Shown piece by piece: positions 21,689 to 31,270 of a stretch of DNA of 64,000 nucleotides. Position 1 is the stretch's first letter, and the number at the start of each line of letters is the position of its first letter. The notes below the pieces were generated by a model that ran no database searches, was not told the origin of the DNA, and was given only the letters and a program-made list of their open reading frames with translations. The stretch comes from Pseudohoeflea sp964511625. Its GTDB lineage: Bacteria > Pseudomonadota > Alphaproteobacteria > Rhizobiales > Rhizobiaceae. Where the stretch lies: positions 124,001 through 188,000 of the forward strand of contig CAZEJG010000003.1 of the NCBI GenBank assembly GCA_964511625.1, read 5' to 3'. Position numbers and translations under genes: made by a program.

Positions 21689-23674
21689 ATGATCACAGAA
21701 CTCGGGCATTTTGCGCTTATACTGGCGCTCGCCACCGCACTGGTGCAGTCGGTCGTCCCGCTGATCGGCGCAAGGCGTGGCGATGTCGGGATGATGGCGG
21801 TGGGACCGATGGCCGCCAAGATCTCCTTCGTGCTGGTGATCTTCTCGTTCCTGACGCTGATGTATGCCTATGTGATTTCGGATTTCTCGCTGCTCAACGT
21901 CGTCGAGAATTCGCACTCGCTCAAGCCGATGATCTACAAGATCACCGGCGTGTGGGGGAACCACGAGGGCTCGATGCTGCTCTGGGTCTCGATCCTGGTG
22001 CTGTTTTCCGCTCTCGTCGCCGTCTTTGGCGGCAACCTGCCCGCCACGCTGCGCGCCAATGTGCTTGCCGTCCAGGCCTGGATCACGGTCGCTTTCCTGC
22101 TTTTCATCCTCCTGACCTCGAACCCCTTCATCCGGCTGTCCAATCCGCCGGCGGAAGGCAACGACCTCAACCCGATCCTGCAGGACCTCGGCCTCGCCAT
22201 CCATCCGCCGCTTCTGTATCTCGGCTATGTCGGCTTCTCGATCTCCTTCTCCTTCGCGCTCGCCGCCCTGATCGAAGGTCGGCTGGATGCTGCCTGGGCG
22301 CGCTGGGTGCGGCCATGGACGCTCGTCGCCTGGACCTTCCTCACCGCCGGCATCTCCATGGGCTCCTACTGGGCCTATTACGAACTCGGCTGGGGCGGCT
22401 GGTGGTTCTGGGATCCGGTCGAAAACGCCTCCTTCATGCCCTGGCTCGCCGGCACCGCGCTTCTGCACTCGGCGCTGGTGATGGAAAAGCGCGAGGCGCT
22501 GAAGGTCTGGACGGTGCTGTTGTCCATCCTCACCTTCTCGTTTTCGCTGCTCGGCACCTTCCTGGTGCGCTCGGGCGTGCTGACCTCGGTCCACGCCTTC
22601 GCCACCGATCCCGCTCGTGGCGTCTTCATCCTCGGCATTCTCGTGATCTTCATCGGCGGTGCCTTCGCGCTCTTCGGTCTGCGTGCCACGGCACTCAGGA
22701 CCGGCGGCCTGTTCGCACCGATCAGCCGGGAAGGGGCCCTTGTCCTCAACAACCTTTTCCTGACCACCGCCACCGCGACGGTGCTCGTCGGCACGCTCTA
22801 CCCGCTGCTTCTCGAGGCCCTGACCGGCACCAAGATTTCCGTCGGCGCTCCCTTCTTCAACCTGACCTTCGGCCCGCTGATGATCCCGCTGTTGCTGGCA
22901 GTCCCCTTCGGGCCGCTGCTCGCCTGGAAACGTGGTGATCTCGCCGGCGCGGCGCAGCGCCTCTATGCCGCCTTCGGCATCTCCATCCTCGTTGGTCTCG
23001 TCGTCACCGCTTTTACTTCAGATCAGCCGGTTCTGGCCGCCGCAGGCATCGCACTCGGCGTCTTCGTCATTCTCGGCGCGTTTACCGATCTCGCGCAGCG
23101 CTCGGGCATCGGACGCCTGCCGGCCGCGACCGCCTGGGCGCGCTTCAGGGGCCTGCCGCGCTCGGCCTTCGGAACCGCCTTCGCTCATGCCGGGCTCGGG
23201 ATCACGATGATCGGCGTCGTGGCGGCGAGCGTCTACTCGACCGAGACCGTCAGTGCCATGCGGCCCGGCGATACCGTGGACGCCGGCGGCTATACCGTGC
23301 GCTTCGACGGGCTCGCGGATGTCGCTGGCCCCAACTACACCGCCAAGTCCGGCACTTTCGTTATTTCGCAGGGCGGCGCCGAAGTTGCGCGTGTTTCGAG
23401 CGCCAAGCGCTTCTATCCGGCGCGGCAGATGCCAACCACGGAAGCCGGTATCCTCACCTTCGGTCCGAGCCAGCTCTATATCGCGCTCGGCGATCCCGAG
23501 GCCAACGGCAAGCTGGTGGTCCGCGTCTGGTGGAAGTCCTGGGTGACCTTCATCTGGTACGGCACGGTCCTGATGATGATCGGCGGCGCCCTGTCGCTGT
23601 CCGACCGCAGGCTCCGCGTCGGTGCGCCGCGCAAGGCGGCCCGCCGCGCCAGACAGGCGGAGGCGGCCGCTTGA
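21689..23674 (+). CDS. ccmF: CcmF/CycK cytochrome c haem lyase subunit
   Basis: 661 residues; ATG at 21689 behind GAGGAACGAGG. A polytopic inner-membrane protein with about 14-15 predicted helices. The tryptophan-rich WWD haem-handling motif WGGWWFWDPVENASFMPWL lies near residues 234-252, flanked by conserved histidines (NHEGSMLLW, AIHPPLLY and LLHSALV). CcmF works with CcmH and CcmI to attach haem to apocytochrome c. The stop overlaps a TTG that starts ccmH. Confidence 0.96.
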   Translation: MITELGHFALILALATALVQSVVPLIGARRGDVGMMAVGPMAAKISFVLVIFSFLTLMYAYVISDFSLLNVVENSHSLKPMIYKITGVWGNHEGSMLLWVSILVLFSALVAVFGGNLPATLRANVLAVQAWITVAFLLFILLTSNPFIRLSNPPAEGNDLNPILQDLGLAIHPPLLYLGYVGFSISFSFALAALIEGRLDAAWARWVRPWTLVAWTFLTAGISMGSYWAYYELGWGGWWFWDPVENASFMPWLAGTALLHSALVMEKREALKVWTVLLSILTFSFSLLGTFLVRSGVLTSVHAFATDPARGVFILGILVIFIGGAFALFGLRATALRTGGLFAPISREGALVLNNLFLTTATATVLVGTLYPLLLEALTGTKISVGAPFFNLTFGPLMIPLLLAVPFGPLLAWKRGDLAGAAQRLYAAFGISILVGLVVTAFTSDQPVLAAAGIALGVFVILGAFTDLAQRSGIGRLPAATAWARFRGLPRSAFGTAFAHAGLGITMIGVVAASVYSTETVSAMRPGDTVDAGGYTVRFDGLADVAGPNYTAKSGTFVISQGGAEVARVSSAKRFYPARQMPTTEAGILTFGPSQLYIALGDPEANGKLVVRVWWKSWVTFIWYGTVLMMIGGALSLSDRRLRVGAPRKAARRARQAEAAA

Positions 23675-24144
23675 GACGCTTCGCGCTGATCCTCGCCATA
23701 GCCTTTCTGGCCGGCCTCGCACTCGTCCGGCCGGGCTTCGCGGTCAATCCCGACGAGGTGCTCGCCGACCCGGCGCTCGAATCGCGCGCCCGCGAAATCT
23801 CCACCGAACTGCGCTGCCTCGTCTGCCAGAACCAGTCGATCGACGATTCCAACGCCGAACTGGCCCGCGATCTCAGGCTTCTGGTCCGCGAGCGGCTCAA
23901 GGAAGGCGACAGTAACGAGCAGGTGCTCGACTACGTCGTCTCGCGCTACGGCGAGTTCGTGCTGCTCAAACCGCGGCTGACCGCACGCACCGTTCTTCTC
24001 TGGGGCACGCCCTTCGTCATCCTGCTGATCGGCATCGCGGCGATGGTTCTGGGCGCCCGCAACCGGCAGGCCCGCCGCGCAACCCCTGCGCTGACCGCCG
24101 AGGAACAGGCCGAGATCGACCGGCTGATGAAGGCGCGCGACTGA
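23671..24144 (+). CDS. ccmH: CcmH/CycL cytochrome c maturation protein
   Basis: 157 residues if translation starts at the TTG at 23671, which overlaps the ccmF stop in TTGA. This is the only placement that gives a proper signal peptide (RRFALILAIAFLAGLALVRPG). The active-site motif LRCLVCQNQS contains C49 and C52, the thioredoxin-like pair that reduces the haem-binding cysteines of apocytochromes. A C-terminal membrane helix covers about residues 108-128. Last gene of the cytochrome maturation operon. The non-ATG start probably couples its synthesis to CcmF. Confidence 0.9.
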   Translation: MRRFALILAIAFLAGLALVRPGFAVNPDEVLADPALESRAREISTELRCLVCQNQSIDDSNAELARDLRLLVRERLKEGDSNEQVLDYVVSRYGEFVLLKPRLTARTVLLWGTPFVILLIGIAAMVLGARNRQARRATPALTAEEQAEIDRLMKARD

Positions 24145-24319
24145 GCGCGGCTTCCGCACCTATGAGGCCAACCTTACCAACCTTTAATGTGCCGGAAAGG
24201 TTGCCGTAAACCGCTCTCCCCTACATCTCTTCCCAACGCCGGACCTCCAGTCACTCCCCCAAGTGTTCCCGGCGTCCGAAATTCGATCGCTTTCGATCCG
24301 AGAAAAGGAAGAGAGACAG

Positions 24320-25876
24320 ATGTCTAACAAGTCCCCCAAGAAGACCAATCGCCTTCTGGCTGGCACCGCAATCGCCGGCATCGCAGCCGCCATGCTCGCC
24401 GTCGGCGTGCCGATGCACACCGCCCCCGCCCTGGCCGATGCGGTCAAGGTGCAGGCGCCGCAGGCTCCGAGCTTTGCCGACGTGGTGGAAGCCGTTTCCC
24501 CTGCTGTTGTTTCCGTGCGCGTCTCCTCCGACGTCGAGCCGGTGTCGAATGACGGTTTCAGCTTCGACTTCAACGGTCGTGGCCTCGACCAGCTTCCCGA
24601 AGACAGCCCGCTGCGCCGCTTCTTCGACCAGTTCGACCGTCAGTTCGGTGGCCGCGACAATGGCCCGGATCGTGGTCCCCGGGCCGAGCGTCCCGACAAG
24701 CCGCATCACGGCCGTGTCCGTCCGGTCAGCCAGGGCTCGGGTTTCTTCATCTCCGAGGACGGCTATCTCGTCACCAACAACCACGTCGTCGACGACGGCA
24801 GCAAGTTCACCGTGATCATGGATGACGGCACCGAACTCGACGCCAAGCTCGTCGGCAAGGATCCGCGCACCGACCTCGCCGTGCTCAAGGTCGAGGAAGC
24901 CCGCAAGTTCACCTATGTCGACTGGGCCGATGACAGCCAGGTCCGCGTCGGTGACTGGGTCGTGGCCGTCGGCAACCCGTTCGGCCTCGGCGGTTCGGTG
25001 ACCGCCGGCATCGTCTCGGCCCGTGGCCGTGATATCGGCGCCGGCCCGTACGACGACTTCATCCAGGTCGATGCGGCCGTCAACAAGGGCAACTCCGGCG
25101 GCCCGACCTTCAACCTCTCGGGGCAGGTGATCGGCATCAACACCGCCATCTTCTCGCCCTCTGGCGGCAACGTCGGCATCGCCTTCGCCATCCCGGCTTC
25201 CACCGCCAAGAACATCGTTCAGGATCTCATCCGTGACGGTTCCGTCCAGCGTGGCTGGCTCGGCGTGCAGATCCAGCCGGTGACCGACGACATCGCCGAA
25301 TCGCTGGGCCTCGCCGAAGCCCAGGGCGCGCTCGTCACCGAGCCGCAGAGCGACACCCCGGCTGCCAAGGCCGGCATCGAGGCCGGTGACGTGGTGACCG
25401 CGGTCAACGGCGAAACGGTCAAGGGTCCGCGCGAACTGGCCCGCACGATCGGCATGCTCGAGCCCGGCAAGAAGGTGGACCTGACCATCTGGCGCGACGG
25501 CAAGAGCGAGCAGAAGACCGTCACCCTCGGCACGCTTCCGATGGACATGGCCTCGGCCTCGCCCGACGACAACGCGCCCCAGAACGAGGCGCCCTCGGCA
25601 CAGACCACACTCGATGAGTTCGGTCTGACGGTGGTTCCCTCCGATGACGGCAAGGGTCTTGTCATCACCGATGTGGCGCAGGACAGCGCCGCCTCCGATC
25701 GCGGCCTGCAGGCCGGCGACGTGATCCTCTCGGTCAACAACCAGGAAGTCACCGGCGCCGACCAGATGGTCAAGATCATCGACAAGGCCGCCAAGGACGG
25801 ACGCAAGGCCGCGCTCTTCCAGGTGGAGAACGACAACCGCTCGCGCTTCGTCGCACTGCCGATCGACCAGGGCTGA
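24320..25876 (+). CDS. degP: DegP/HtrA-type periplasmic serine protease and chaperone
   Basis: 518 residues from the ATG at 24320 (AAGGAAGAGAG upstream). Signal peptide about residues 1-40. Protease domain with catalytic triad H155 (VTNNHVV), D185 (RTDLAVL) and S259 (NKGNSGGP). A long flexible Q-loop rich in D, R and H (residues 110-133) precedes it. Two PDZ domains follow, near 285-375 and 410-510 (VTEPQSDTPAAKAGIEAGDVV, then VAQDSAASDRGLQAGDVILS). It degrades or refolds damaged envelope proteins. It follows the ccm genes after 175 bases, and this order is conserved in rhizobia. Confidence 0.95.
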   Translation: MSNKSPKKTNRLLAGTAIAGIAAAMLAVGVPMHTAPALADAVKVQAPQAPSFADVVEAVSPAVVSVRVSSDVEPVSNDGFSFDFNGRGLDQLPEDSPLRRFFDQFDRQFGGRDNGPDRGPRAERPDKPHHGRVRPVSQGSGFFISEDGYLVTNNHVVDDGSKFTVIMDDGTELDAKLVGKDPRTDLAVLKVEEARKFTYVDWADDSQVRVGDWVVAVGNPFGLGGSVTAGIVSARGRDIGAGPYDDFIQVDAAVNKGNSGGPTFNLSGQVIGINTAIFSPSGGNVGIAFAIPASTAKNIVQDLIRDGSVQRGWLGVQIQPVTDDIAESLGLAEAQGALVTEPQSDTPAAKAGIEAGDVVTAVNGETVKGPRELARTIGMLEPGKKVDLTIWRDGKSEQKTVTLGTLPMDMASASPDDNAPQNEAPSAQTTLDEFGLTVVPSDDGKGLVITDVAQDSAASDRGLQAGDVILSVNNQEVTGADQMVKIIDKAAKDGRKAALFQVENDNRSRFVALPIDQG

Positions 25877-25948
25877 TGCCTGGCAATCGAGCCTGCTGAC
25901 GCCGGCCGATCCGATACGTCGCCCCCCGGCCGGCGAGACGCAAGCAAA

Positions 25949-25978
25949 GACAGCGGGCTGCCCCATCGGCCCGCTGTC
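25949..25978. terminator. Strong stem-loop downstream of degP
   Basis: GACAGCGGGC (25949-25958) pairs perfectly with GCCCGCTGTC (25969-25978). The plus-strand tail is not U-rich, so termination would be weak on that strand. It probably separates degP from the following two-component operon. Confidence 0.45.
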
Positions 25979-26102
25979 ACCATAAGGAGCCCCTCCGATG
26001 ATCACCCTTGCAGCATCAAGTGAAGCCGGTCCCGGTGGCCCGACCTTCCACTCCGGAGGGCAGGCTTGTGGCGGGGATGGCAATGCCGCTAAGACGGACG
26101 CC

Positions 26103-26780
26103 ATGAAGATTCTCATCATCGAGGACGATCTCGAAACCGCGTCCTATCTGCTCAAGGCGTTCCGCGAAGCCGGCATGACCGTCGACCACGCCAGTGACGG
26201 CGACAGCGGCTTCTTCCTGGCCTCCGAGAACGATTACGATGTGCTCGTGGTCGATCGCATGCTGCCCAAGCGGGACGGCCTGTCGATCGTCTCCGAGCTT
26301 CGCGCGTCGGGCGACGACACGCCCGCGCTCATCCTCTCCGCGCTCGGCCAGGTGGACGACCGGGTGACAGGTCTGCGCGCCGGAGGTGACGACTACCTCT
26401 CCAAGCCCTACGCCTTTTCGGAACTTCTGGCTCGCGTCGAGATCCTTGGCCGCCGCAAGAGCGTGCGCGAGGCCGATACCCAGTACCGTGTCGGCGATCT
26501 CGAACTCGACCGCCTGAGCCACGAGGTTCGCCGCGCCGGTAAGGTGATTCCGCTGCAGCCGCGCGAATACCGGCTGCTCGAATACCTGATGAAGAACGCC
26601 GGCCAGGTCGTCACCCGCACCATGCTTCTCGAACATGTCTGGGACTATCACTTCGATCCGCAGACGAACGTCATCGACGTCCACATCTCGCGGCTCCGCT
26701 CGAAGATCGAGAAGGATTTCGACGCGCCGCTGCTCCGGACCGTGCGCGGCGCCGGCTACATGATGAAGGCCGGGGACTGA
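26103..26780 (+). CDS. OmpR-family response regulator
   Basis: 225 residues from the ATG at 26103. The reading frame extends upstream, but that part is not conserved-looking. Receiver domain with D51 in VLVVDRMLPKRDGL and lysine in LSKPYAFSELLAR. Winged-helix domain from about residue 130 (IPLQPREYRLLEYLMKNAG, HVWDYHFDPQTNVIDVHISRLRSK). It corresponds by synteny to the uncharacterised regulator between degP and glnE in Sinorhizobium. With the kinase encoded eight bases downstream it forms a two-component system that may respond to envelope or metal stress. Confidence 0.88.
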   Translation: MKILIIEDDLETASYLLKAFREAGMTVDHASDGDSGFFLASENDYDVLVVDRMLPKRDGLSIVSELRASGDDTPALILSALGQVDDRVTGLRAGGDDYLSKPYAFSELLARVEILGRRKSVREADTQYRVGDLELDRLSHEVRRAGKVIPLQPREYRLLEYLMKNAGQVVTRTMLLEHVWDYHFDPQTNVIDVHISRLRSKIEKDFDAPLLRTVRGAGYMMKAGD

Positions 26781-26788
26781 AGCGCGCC

Positions 26789-28207
26789 ATGTGGAGCCGC
26801 TTCCGCGCCATGCTGGGCACCACCGCCGTCAGGCTCTCGGCACTCTATCTGGCGCTCTTCGCCATCTGCGCGGTCGTTCTCGTCTTCTATGTCACCGCTA
26901 TCTCCGAAGGCCTTTTGCGCGGCCAGACAGAAAGCGCCATCCACTCGGAACTCGGCGAGATTTCCCGCATCTACCAGACGCGCGGCATGGCCGGGCTCGT
27001 CCGCGCCATCGAGCGGCGCTCGCGCCAGCCGGGCGCCAATCTCTATATCATCGCCGCCCCGCAGGGTCAGATCATCGCCGGCAACGTGGCCTCGCTCCAG
27101 CCGGGCGTGCTCGACGAGGAAGGCCTGACGCGCATTCCCTTCCTCTATCAGCGCTACGGTGATCCGGAGGAGGGCGAGGAGTCCCACCGCGCCGTAGCGC
27201 GCATCGTTGCCCTGCCCAACGGCATGCGGCTTCTGGTGGGGCGCGACGTCGGCGAACCGGAGAAATTCCGCGGCCTCGTGCGCCAGGCGCTGGCCATGGC
27301 GCTCGCCATCATGTTCGTCGGCGCGCTGGCGATCTGGTTCTTCATCGGCCGCCGCGCGCTCCGTCGTATCGATCACATGTCCGTGGCGAGCCGGAAAATC
27401 CTCGCCGGCGATCTCAGTCAGCGATTGCCCGAAGGCGGATCGGGTGACGAGTTCGACCGCATGAGCCGCTCGCTCAACACGCTGCTCGGTCGCATCGAGC
27501 GGCTCAACGAGGGCCTGCGACAGGTCTCCGACAATATCGCTCACGACCTCAAGACGCCGCTCACGCGGCTCAGGAACCGCGCCGAAGCCGCACTCGTCTC
27601 CACCCATGATGCCGAGGGCTATCGCCAGGCGCTGGAGGAGACGATCGCCGAAAGCGACCAGCTCATCCGCACCTTCAACGCGCTTCTGATGATCAGCCGC
27701 GTCGAGGCGGGCTCGTCCGTCGCCGAGATGGGGGAGGTCGACCTGTCCGGGCTCGCGGCCGACACCGCCGAACTCTACGAGCCGGTAGCCGAAGAGGCCG
27801 GGGTCACACTCGTTCAGGACATCGCCTCCGGTGTCACCGTGAAGGGCAATCGCGAACTCCTCGCCCAAGCGCTTGCCAACATGATCGACAACGCGGTCAA
27901 ATATGCCGGTGACGGCGAGGACAGCCGTATTACGGTGAGGCTGGTGAGCGACAAGCGGCGCGCCCGGCTTTCGGTCGCCGACAACGGTCCCGGCATCCCC
28001 GAGGATCGCCGCGACGACGTGGTCAAGCGCTTCGTCCGTCTCGACGAGAGCCGCAGCAAGCCCGGAACGGGGCTCGGTCTCAGTCTCGTGCACGCCGTGG
28101 CCGACCTGCACGGCGGCACGCTGGACCTGACGTCGGACGATCCGACCAATGCCGAGCGTCCGGGCCTGTGTGCCACACTCGATCTGCCGGAGGACAACAG
28201 CGCATGA
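26789..28207 (+). CDS. Sensor histidine kinase, partner of the preceding regulator
   Basis: 472 residues; ATG at 26789. Membrane segments near residues 12-38 and 168-190 enclose a periplasmic sensor with GANLYIIAAPQGQIIAGN. HAMP about 191-243, phosphoacceptor histidine near residue 251 in NIAHDLKTPLTRL, N-box NMIDNAVKYAG, and G-boxes DNGPGIPE and GTGLGLSLVHA. The conserved overlap of its stop with the glnE start (ATGA) links envelope sensing to a nitrogen-metabolism gene at the level of translation. The stimulus is unknown. Confidence 0.88.
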   Translation: MWSRFRAMLGTTAVRLSALYLALFAICAVVLVFYVTAISEGLLRGQTESAIHSELGEISRIYQTRGMAGLVRAIERRSRQPGANLYIIAAPQGQIIAGNVASLQPGVLDEEGLTRIPFLYQRYGDPEEGEESHRAVARIVALPNGMRLLVGRDVGEPEKFRGLVRQALAMALAIMFVGALAIWFFIGRRALRRIDHMSVASRKILAGDLSQRLPEGGSGDEFDRMSRSLNTLLGRIERLNEGLRQVSDNIAHDLKTPLTRLRNRAEAALVSTHDAEGYRQALEETIAESDQLIRTFNALLMISRVEAGSSVAEMGEVDLSGLAADTAELYEPVAEEAGVTLVQDIASGVTVKGNRELLAQALANMIDNAVKYAGDGEDSRITVRLVSDKRRARLSVADNGPGIPEDRRDDVVKRFVRLDESRSKPGTGLGLSLVHAVADLHGGTLDLTSDDPTNAERPGLCATLDLPEDNSA

Positions 28208-31188
28208 CGGAAATTCTTGCCGAACTTCGAGCTTCACCGATCAGACCGCTCTCTAACGAGGACGCGGCCGAGGCGCTGGAGCTGCTCACCGAACTCGGCG
28301 AGGACCAACCGGAACTGAAAGATGTTGCCAGCACGAAGGGTCCGGGGCGTGATTTCCTCTGCGCGGCCCTGTCGCTGTCCCTCTGGCTTTCCGACACCGC
28401 CCGCGTCGATCCCGATGCGCTGGCGGCCGCTCTTTTCACGCCGCTCGAAAGGCTTCTCGCCGAAGCGGTCGAGGAAATGCGCGGTGCCTGGCGCGACGAG
28501 CATGGGCCGGTTGCCGAAAGCGCGTTGATGACCTCTCTGCGCCGGGCCAAGCGCCGCGCGGCGATGGCGCTGGCGCTCAACGATCTGGCGCGGCTGATCG
28601 ATGCAAAGACGACCACCGCGGGCCTGACGGATCTCGCCGACGCCGCCCTGTCGGGCGCCATCGATCATCTGCTGCGCTCCGCCCATGACGGCGGCAAGCT
28701 GAAGCTGCCCGATCCGGAAAACCCCTCAGAAGCGTCCGGCGTCGTCGTTCTCGGCATGGGCAAGCACGGGGCAGGGGAGCTCAACTTCTCCTCCGACATC
28801 GATATCGTCGTTTTCTTCGAGCCCGAGGCGGGAATCGTGGTCGACGCGGAGGAAGCCACCGATACCTTTGCCCGGCTGGTGCGCCGACTGGTCCGCATCA
28901 TGCAGGAGCGCACCGCCGACGGTTACGTCTTCCGCACAGACCTGCGGCTCAGGCCCGATCCCGGCTCGACGCCGCTCGCGTTCCCGGTTGATGCGGCGAT
29001 GAACTATTACGAGAGCCGCGGCCAGAACTGGGAGCGTGCGGCCTATATCAAGGCGCGTGCGGTGGCCGGCGATCTTCAGGCAGGCCGACGCTTCATCGCC
29101 GATATGGCCCCCTTCGTCTTCCGCAAATATCTCGATTACGCCGCGATCGCCGACATTCATTCGATCAAGCGCCAGATCCACAGCCATCGCGGTTTCGGCG
29201 ATATCGCGGTCAAGGGCCACAACGTCAAGCTCGGGCGCGGCGGCATCCGCGAGATCGAGTTCTTCGTTCAGACCCAGCAGCTGATCGCCGGTGGTCGCAT
29301 GCCCGCGCTTAGGGGCCGTCGGACCGACGAGACGCTGCTCCGGCTCGCCGACGCCCACTGGATCGATCCGGAGACGGCCGGGAAACTCACCGCCGCCTAC
29401 TGGTACCTCCGCGACGTCGAGCACCGCATCCAGATGGTGCGTGACGAGCAGTCCCATACGTTGTCCGAAGATGACGAGGAACTGCGCCGCGTGGCGCTGA
29501 TGACCGGCGAAAGCGACGTGAAATCCTTCGGCGCGACGCTGACCGGGCGGCTGAAGACGGTCGAAACTATCTATGCCGGCCTCTTCGAGAAGGAGGAGCG
29601 TCTCTCGGGCGAAGCCGGCAATCTCGTCTTCACCGGCGAGGACGACGACCCCGGCACGCTCGAGACACTCGCCCGTCTCGGCTTCGAGCGACCGGCCGAC
29701 GTCTCCCGCATTATCCGCACCTGGCATTATGGCCGCTACCGGGCCACCCGCTCGGCGGAAGCCCGCGAACAGCTGACCGAACTGACCCCGCGCCTTCTCG
29801 AGGTGTTCGGCGCCACCCGGCGCGCCGACGAGGCGATCATGCGCTTCGACGAATTCCTCAAGGGGCTGCCGGCCGGCATCCAGTTCTTCTCGCTGATCGG
29901 CAACAATCCGGGGCTCCTGTCCTTCCTGGTCACCGTGATGACGGCGGCACCGAAGCTCGCCGATCTGATCGCCCGGCGGCCGCATGTCTTCGACGGCATG
30001 CTCGATCCCACTTTGATGGCGGAACTTCCGACGCGGCCCTATCTTCAGGAACGGCTCTCCGCCGCGCTCGCGGGCTCGAGCTCCTACGAGGAAACGCTCG
30101 ACCGGCTGCGCATCGTCGCCCAGGAGCAGAAGTTTCTCATTGGCGTGCGGCTGCTTACCGGTGCGATCACGGCCGCGCGCGCCGGCGAGGCCTTCACCGA
30201 TCTGGCCGACCTGATCATCGCGGCGTCGCTCGAAGCGGTGAAGACCGAGATGGAAGAGGCGCATGGCAAGGTGCCCGGTGGCCGGGCCGTCGTTCTCGGC
30301 ATGGGCAAGCTCGGCAGCCGCGAGCTGACCGCCGGTTCGGACATCGACATCATCCTGCTTTACGATTGCGATCCCGAACTGCCCGATTCCGACGGTCACA
30401 AGCCGCTCGACCCGGTGCGCTACTACACCCGCTTCACCCAGCGTCTGGTCGCAGCCCTGTCCGCGCCGATGGCCGAGGGCGTGCTCTACGAGGTGGACCT
30501 GAGATTGCGTCCCTCGGGCAACAAGGGACCGGTGGCGACGTCGATCCGCGCCTTTGCCAAGTATCAGGCGGAGGAGGCCTGGACCTGGGAACATATGGCG
30601 CTGACCCGCGCGCGGGTGGTGGCCGGCGACGAGGACCTGGCAGGTACTGTCCGCGCCACGATCGACGAGGTGCTCGGCCGGAAGCGGGACCGGACAATAC
30701 TCCTCAAGGACTTGCGCGAGATGCGCGAGCTCATCGAGACCGAAAAGCCGCCGAAAGACCTCTGGGACGTCAAGCTCATCCCCGGCGGCCTCATCGATAT
30801 CGAATTCATCGCACAGTATCTCTCCCTGATGGATCGCGCCGAAGGCCGCAGGCCGGGTGAGGCGCTGACCGGAACCATCGAGGTCCTCGAGACGTTCGGT
30901 CGGGACAGGATTGGTGTGGAGGCTGTCGAGAGACTGGTGGCCGCCCACCATCTCTGGATGGCGCAGACGCAGATCCTCAGGCTTTGTCTGGAAGGCGTCT
31001 TCGAGCCCGGCGACGCGCCGGCCGGACTGCACGATCTTCTGCTGCGCGCCGCCGATGCGCCGGACATGCGCGCGCTGGAGGCGGACATGAAGCAGACATC
31101 GCGCGAGATACGCGCGCTGTTCGACAAGATCACACGGAATTCCTCGTCGTCTTCAGCGAAGGCGGGGAAGGGAGCAGAGAGCTCCTGA
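28204..31188 (+). CDS. glnE: GlnE: bifunctional glutamine synthetase adenylyltransferase/deadenylase
   Basis: 994 residues, starting at the ATG overlapping the kinase stop. Two nucleotidyltransferase domains with GS-x10-DxD-type motifs: GELNFSSDIDIVVF near residue 190 (adenylyl-removing half) and SRELTAGSDIDIILLYD near residue 704 (adenylylating half). Each is followed by helical GlnD-type regulatory domains. GlnE attaches or removes AMP on glutamine synthetase according to nitrogen status through PII. Full length for the family and no frameshift. Confidence 0.96.
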   Translation: MTEILAELRASPIRPLSNEDAAEALELLTELGEDQPELKDVASTKGPGRDFLCAALSLSLWLSDTARVDPDALAAALFTPLERLLAEAVEEMRGAWRDEHGPVAESALMTSLRRAKRRAAMALALNDLARLIDAKTTTAGLTDLADAALSGAIDHLLRSAHDGGKLKLPDPENPSEASGVVVLGMGKHGAGELNFSSDIDIVVFFEPEAGIVVDAEEATDTFARLVRRLVRIMQERTADGYVFRTDLRLRPDPGSTPLAFPVDAAMNYYESRGQNWERAAYIKARAVAGDLQAGRRFIADMAPFVFRKYLDYAAIADIHSIKRQIHSHRGFGDIAVKGHNVKLGRGGIREIEFFVQTQQLIAGGRMPALRGRRTDETLLRLADAHWIDPETAGKLTAAYWYLRDVEHRIQMVRDEQSHTLSEDDEELRRVALMTGESDVKSFGATLTGRLKTVETIYAGLFEKEERLSGEAGNLVFTGEDDDPGTLETLARLGFERPADVSRIIRTWHYGRYRATRSAEAREQLTELTPRLLEVFGATRRADEAIMRFDEFLKGLPAGIQFFSLIGNNPGLLSFLVTVMTAAPKLADLIARRPHVFDGMLDPTLMAELPTRPYLQERLSAALAGSSSYEETLDRLRIVAQEQKFLIGVRLLTGAITAARAGEAFTDLADLIIAASLEAVKTEMEEAHGKVPGGRAVVLGMGKLGSRELTAGSDIDIILLYDCDPELPDSDGHKPLDPVRYYTRFTQRLVAALSAPMAEGVLYEVDLRLRPSGNKGPVATSIRAFAKYQAEEAWTWEHMALTRARVVAGDEDLAGTVRATIDEVLGRKRDRTILLKDLREMRELIETEKPPKDLWDVKLIPGGLIDIEFIAQYLSLMDRAEGRRPGEALTGTIEVLETFGRDRIGVEAVERLVAAHHLWMAQTQILRLCLEGVFEPGDAPAGLHDLLLRAADAPDMRALEADMKQTSREIRALFDKITRNSSSSSAKAGKGAESS

Positions 31189-31270
31189 ATGGTCTCGACC
31201 GGCGCATGGGAACGCCCGTCAGGACCGCAACCGCATCGGGGGTGACACAACGATGCAAAGGAAATGGACT

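Noticed and set aside
18673..21819. Another frame of about 1050 codons on the minus strand across ccmI and feuQ
   Set aside because: Same reason: antisense shadow of well-identified genes with no domain of its own.
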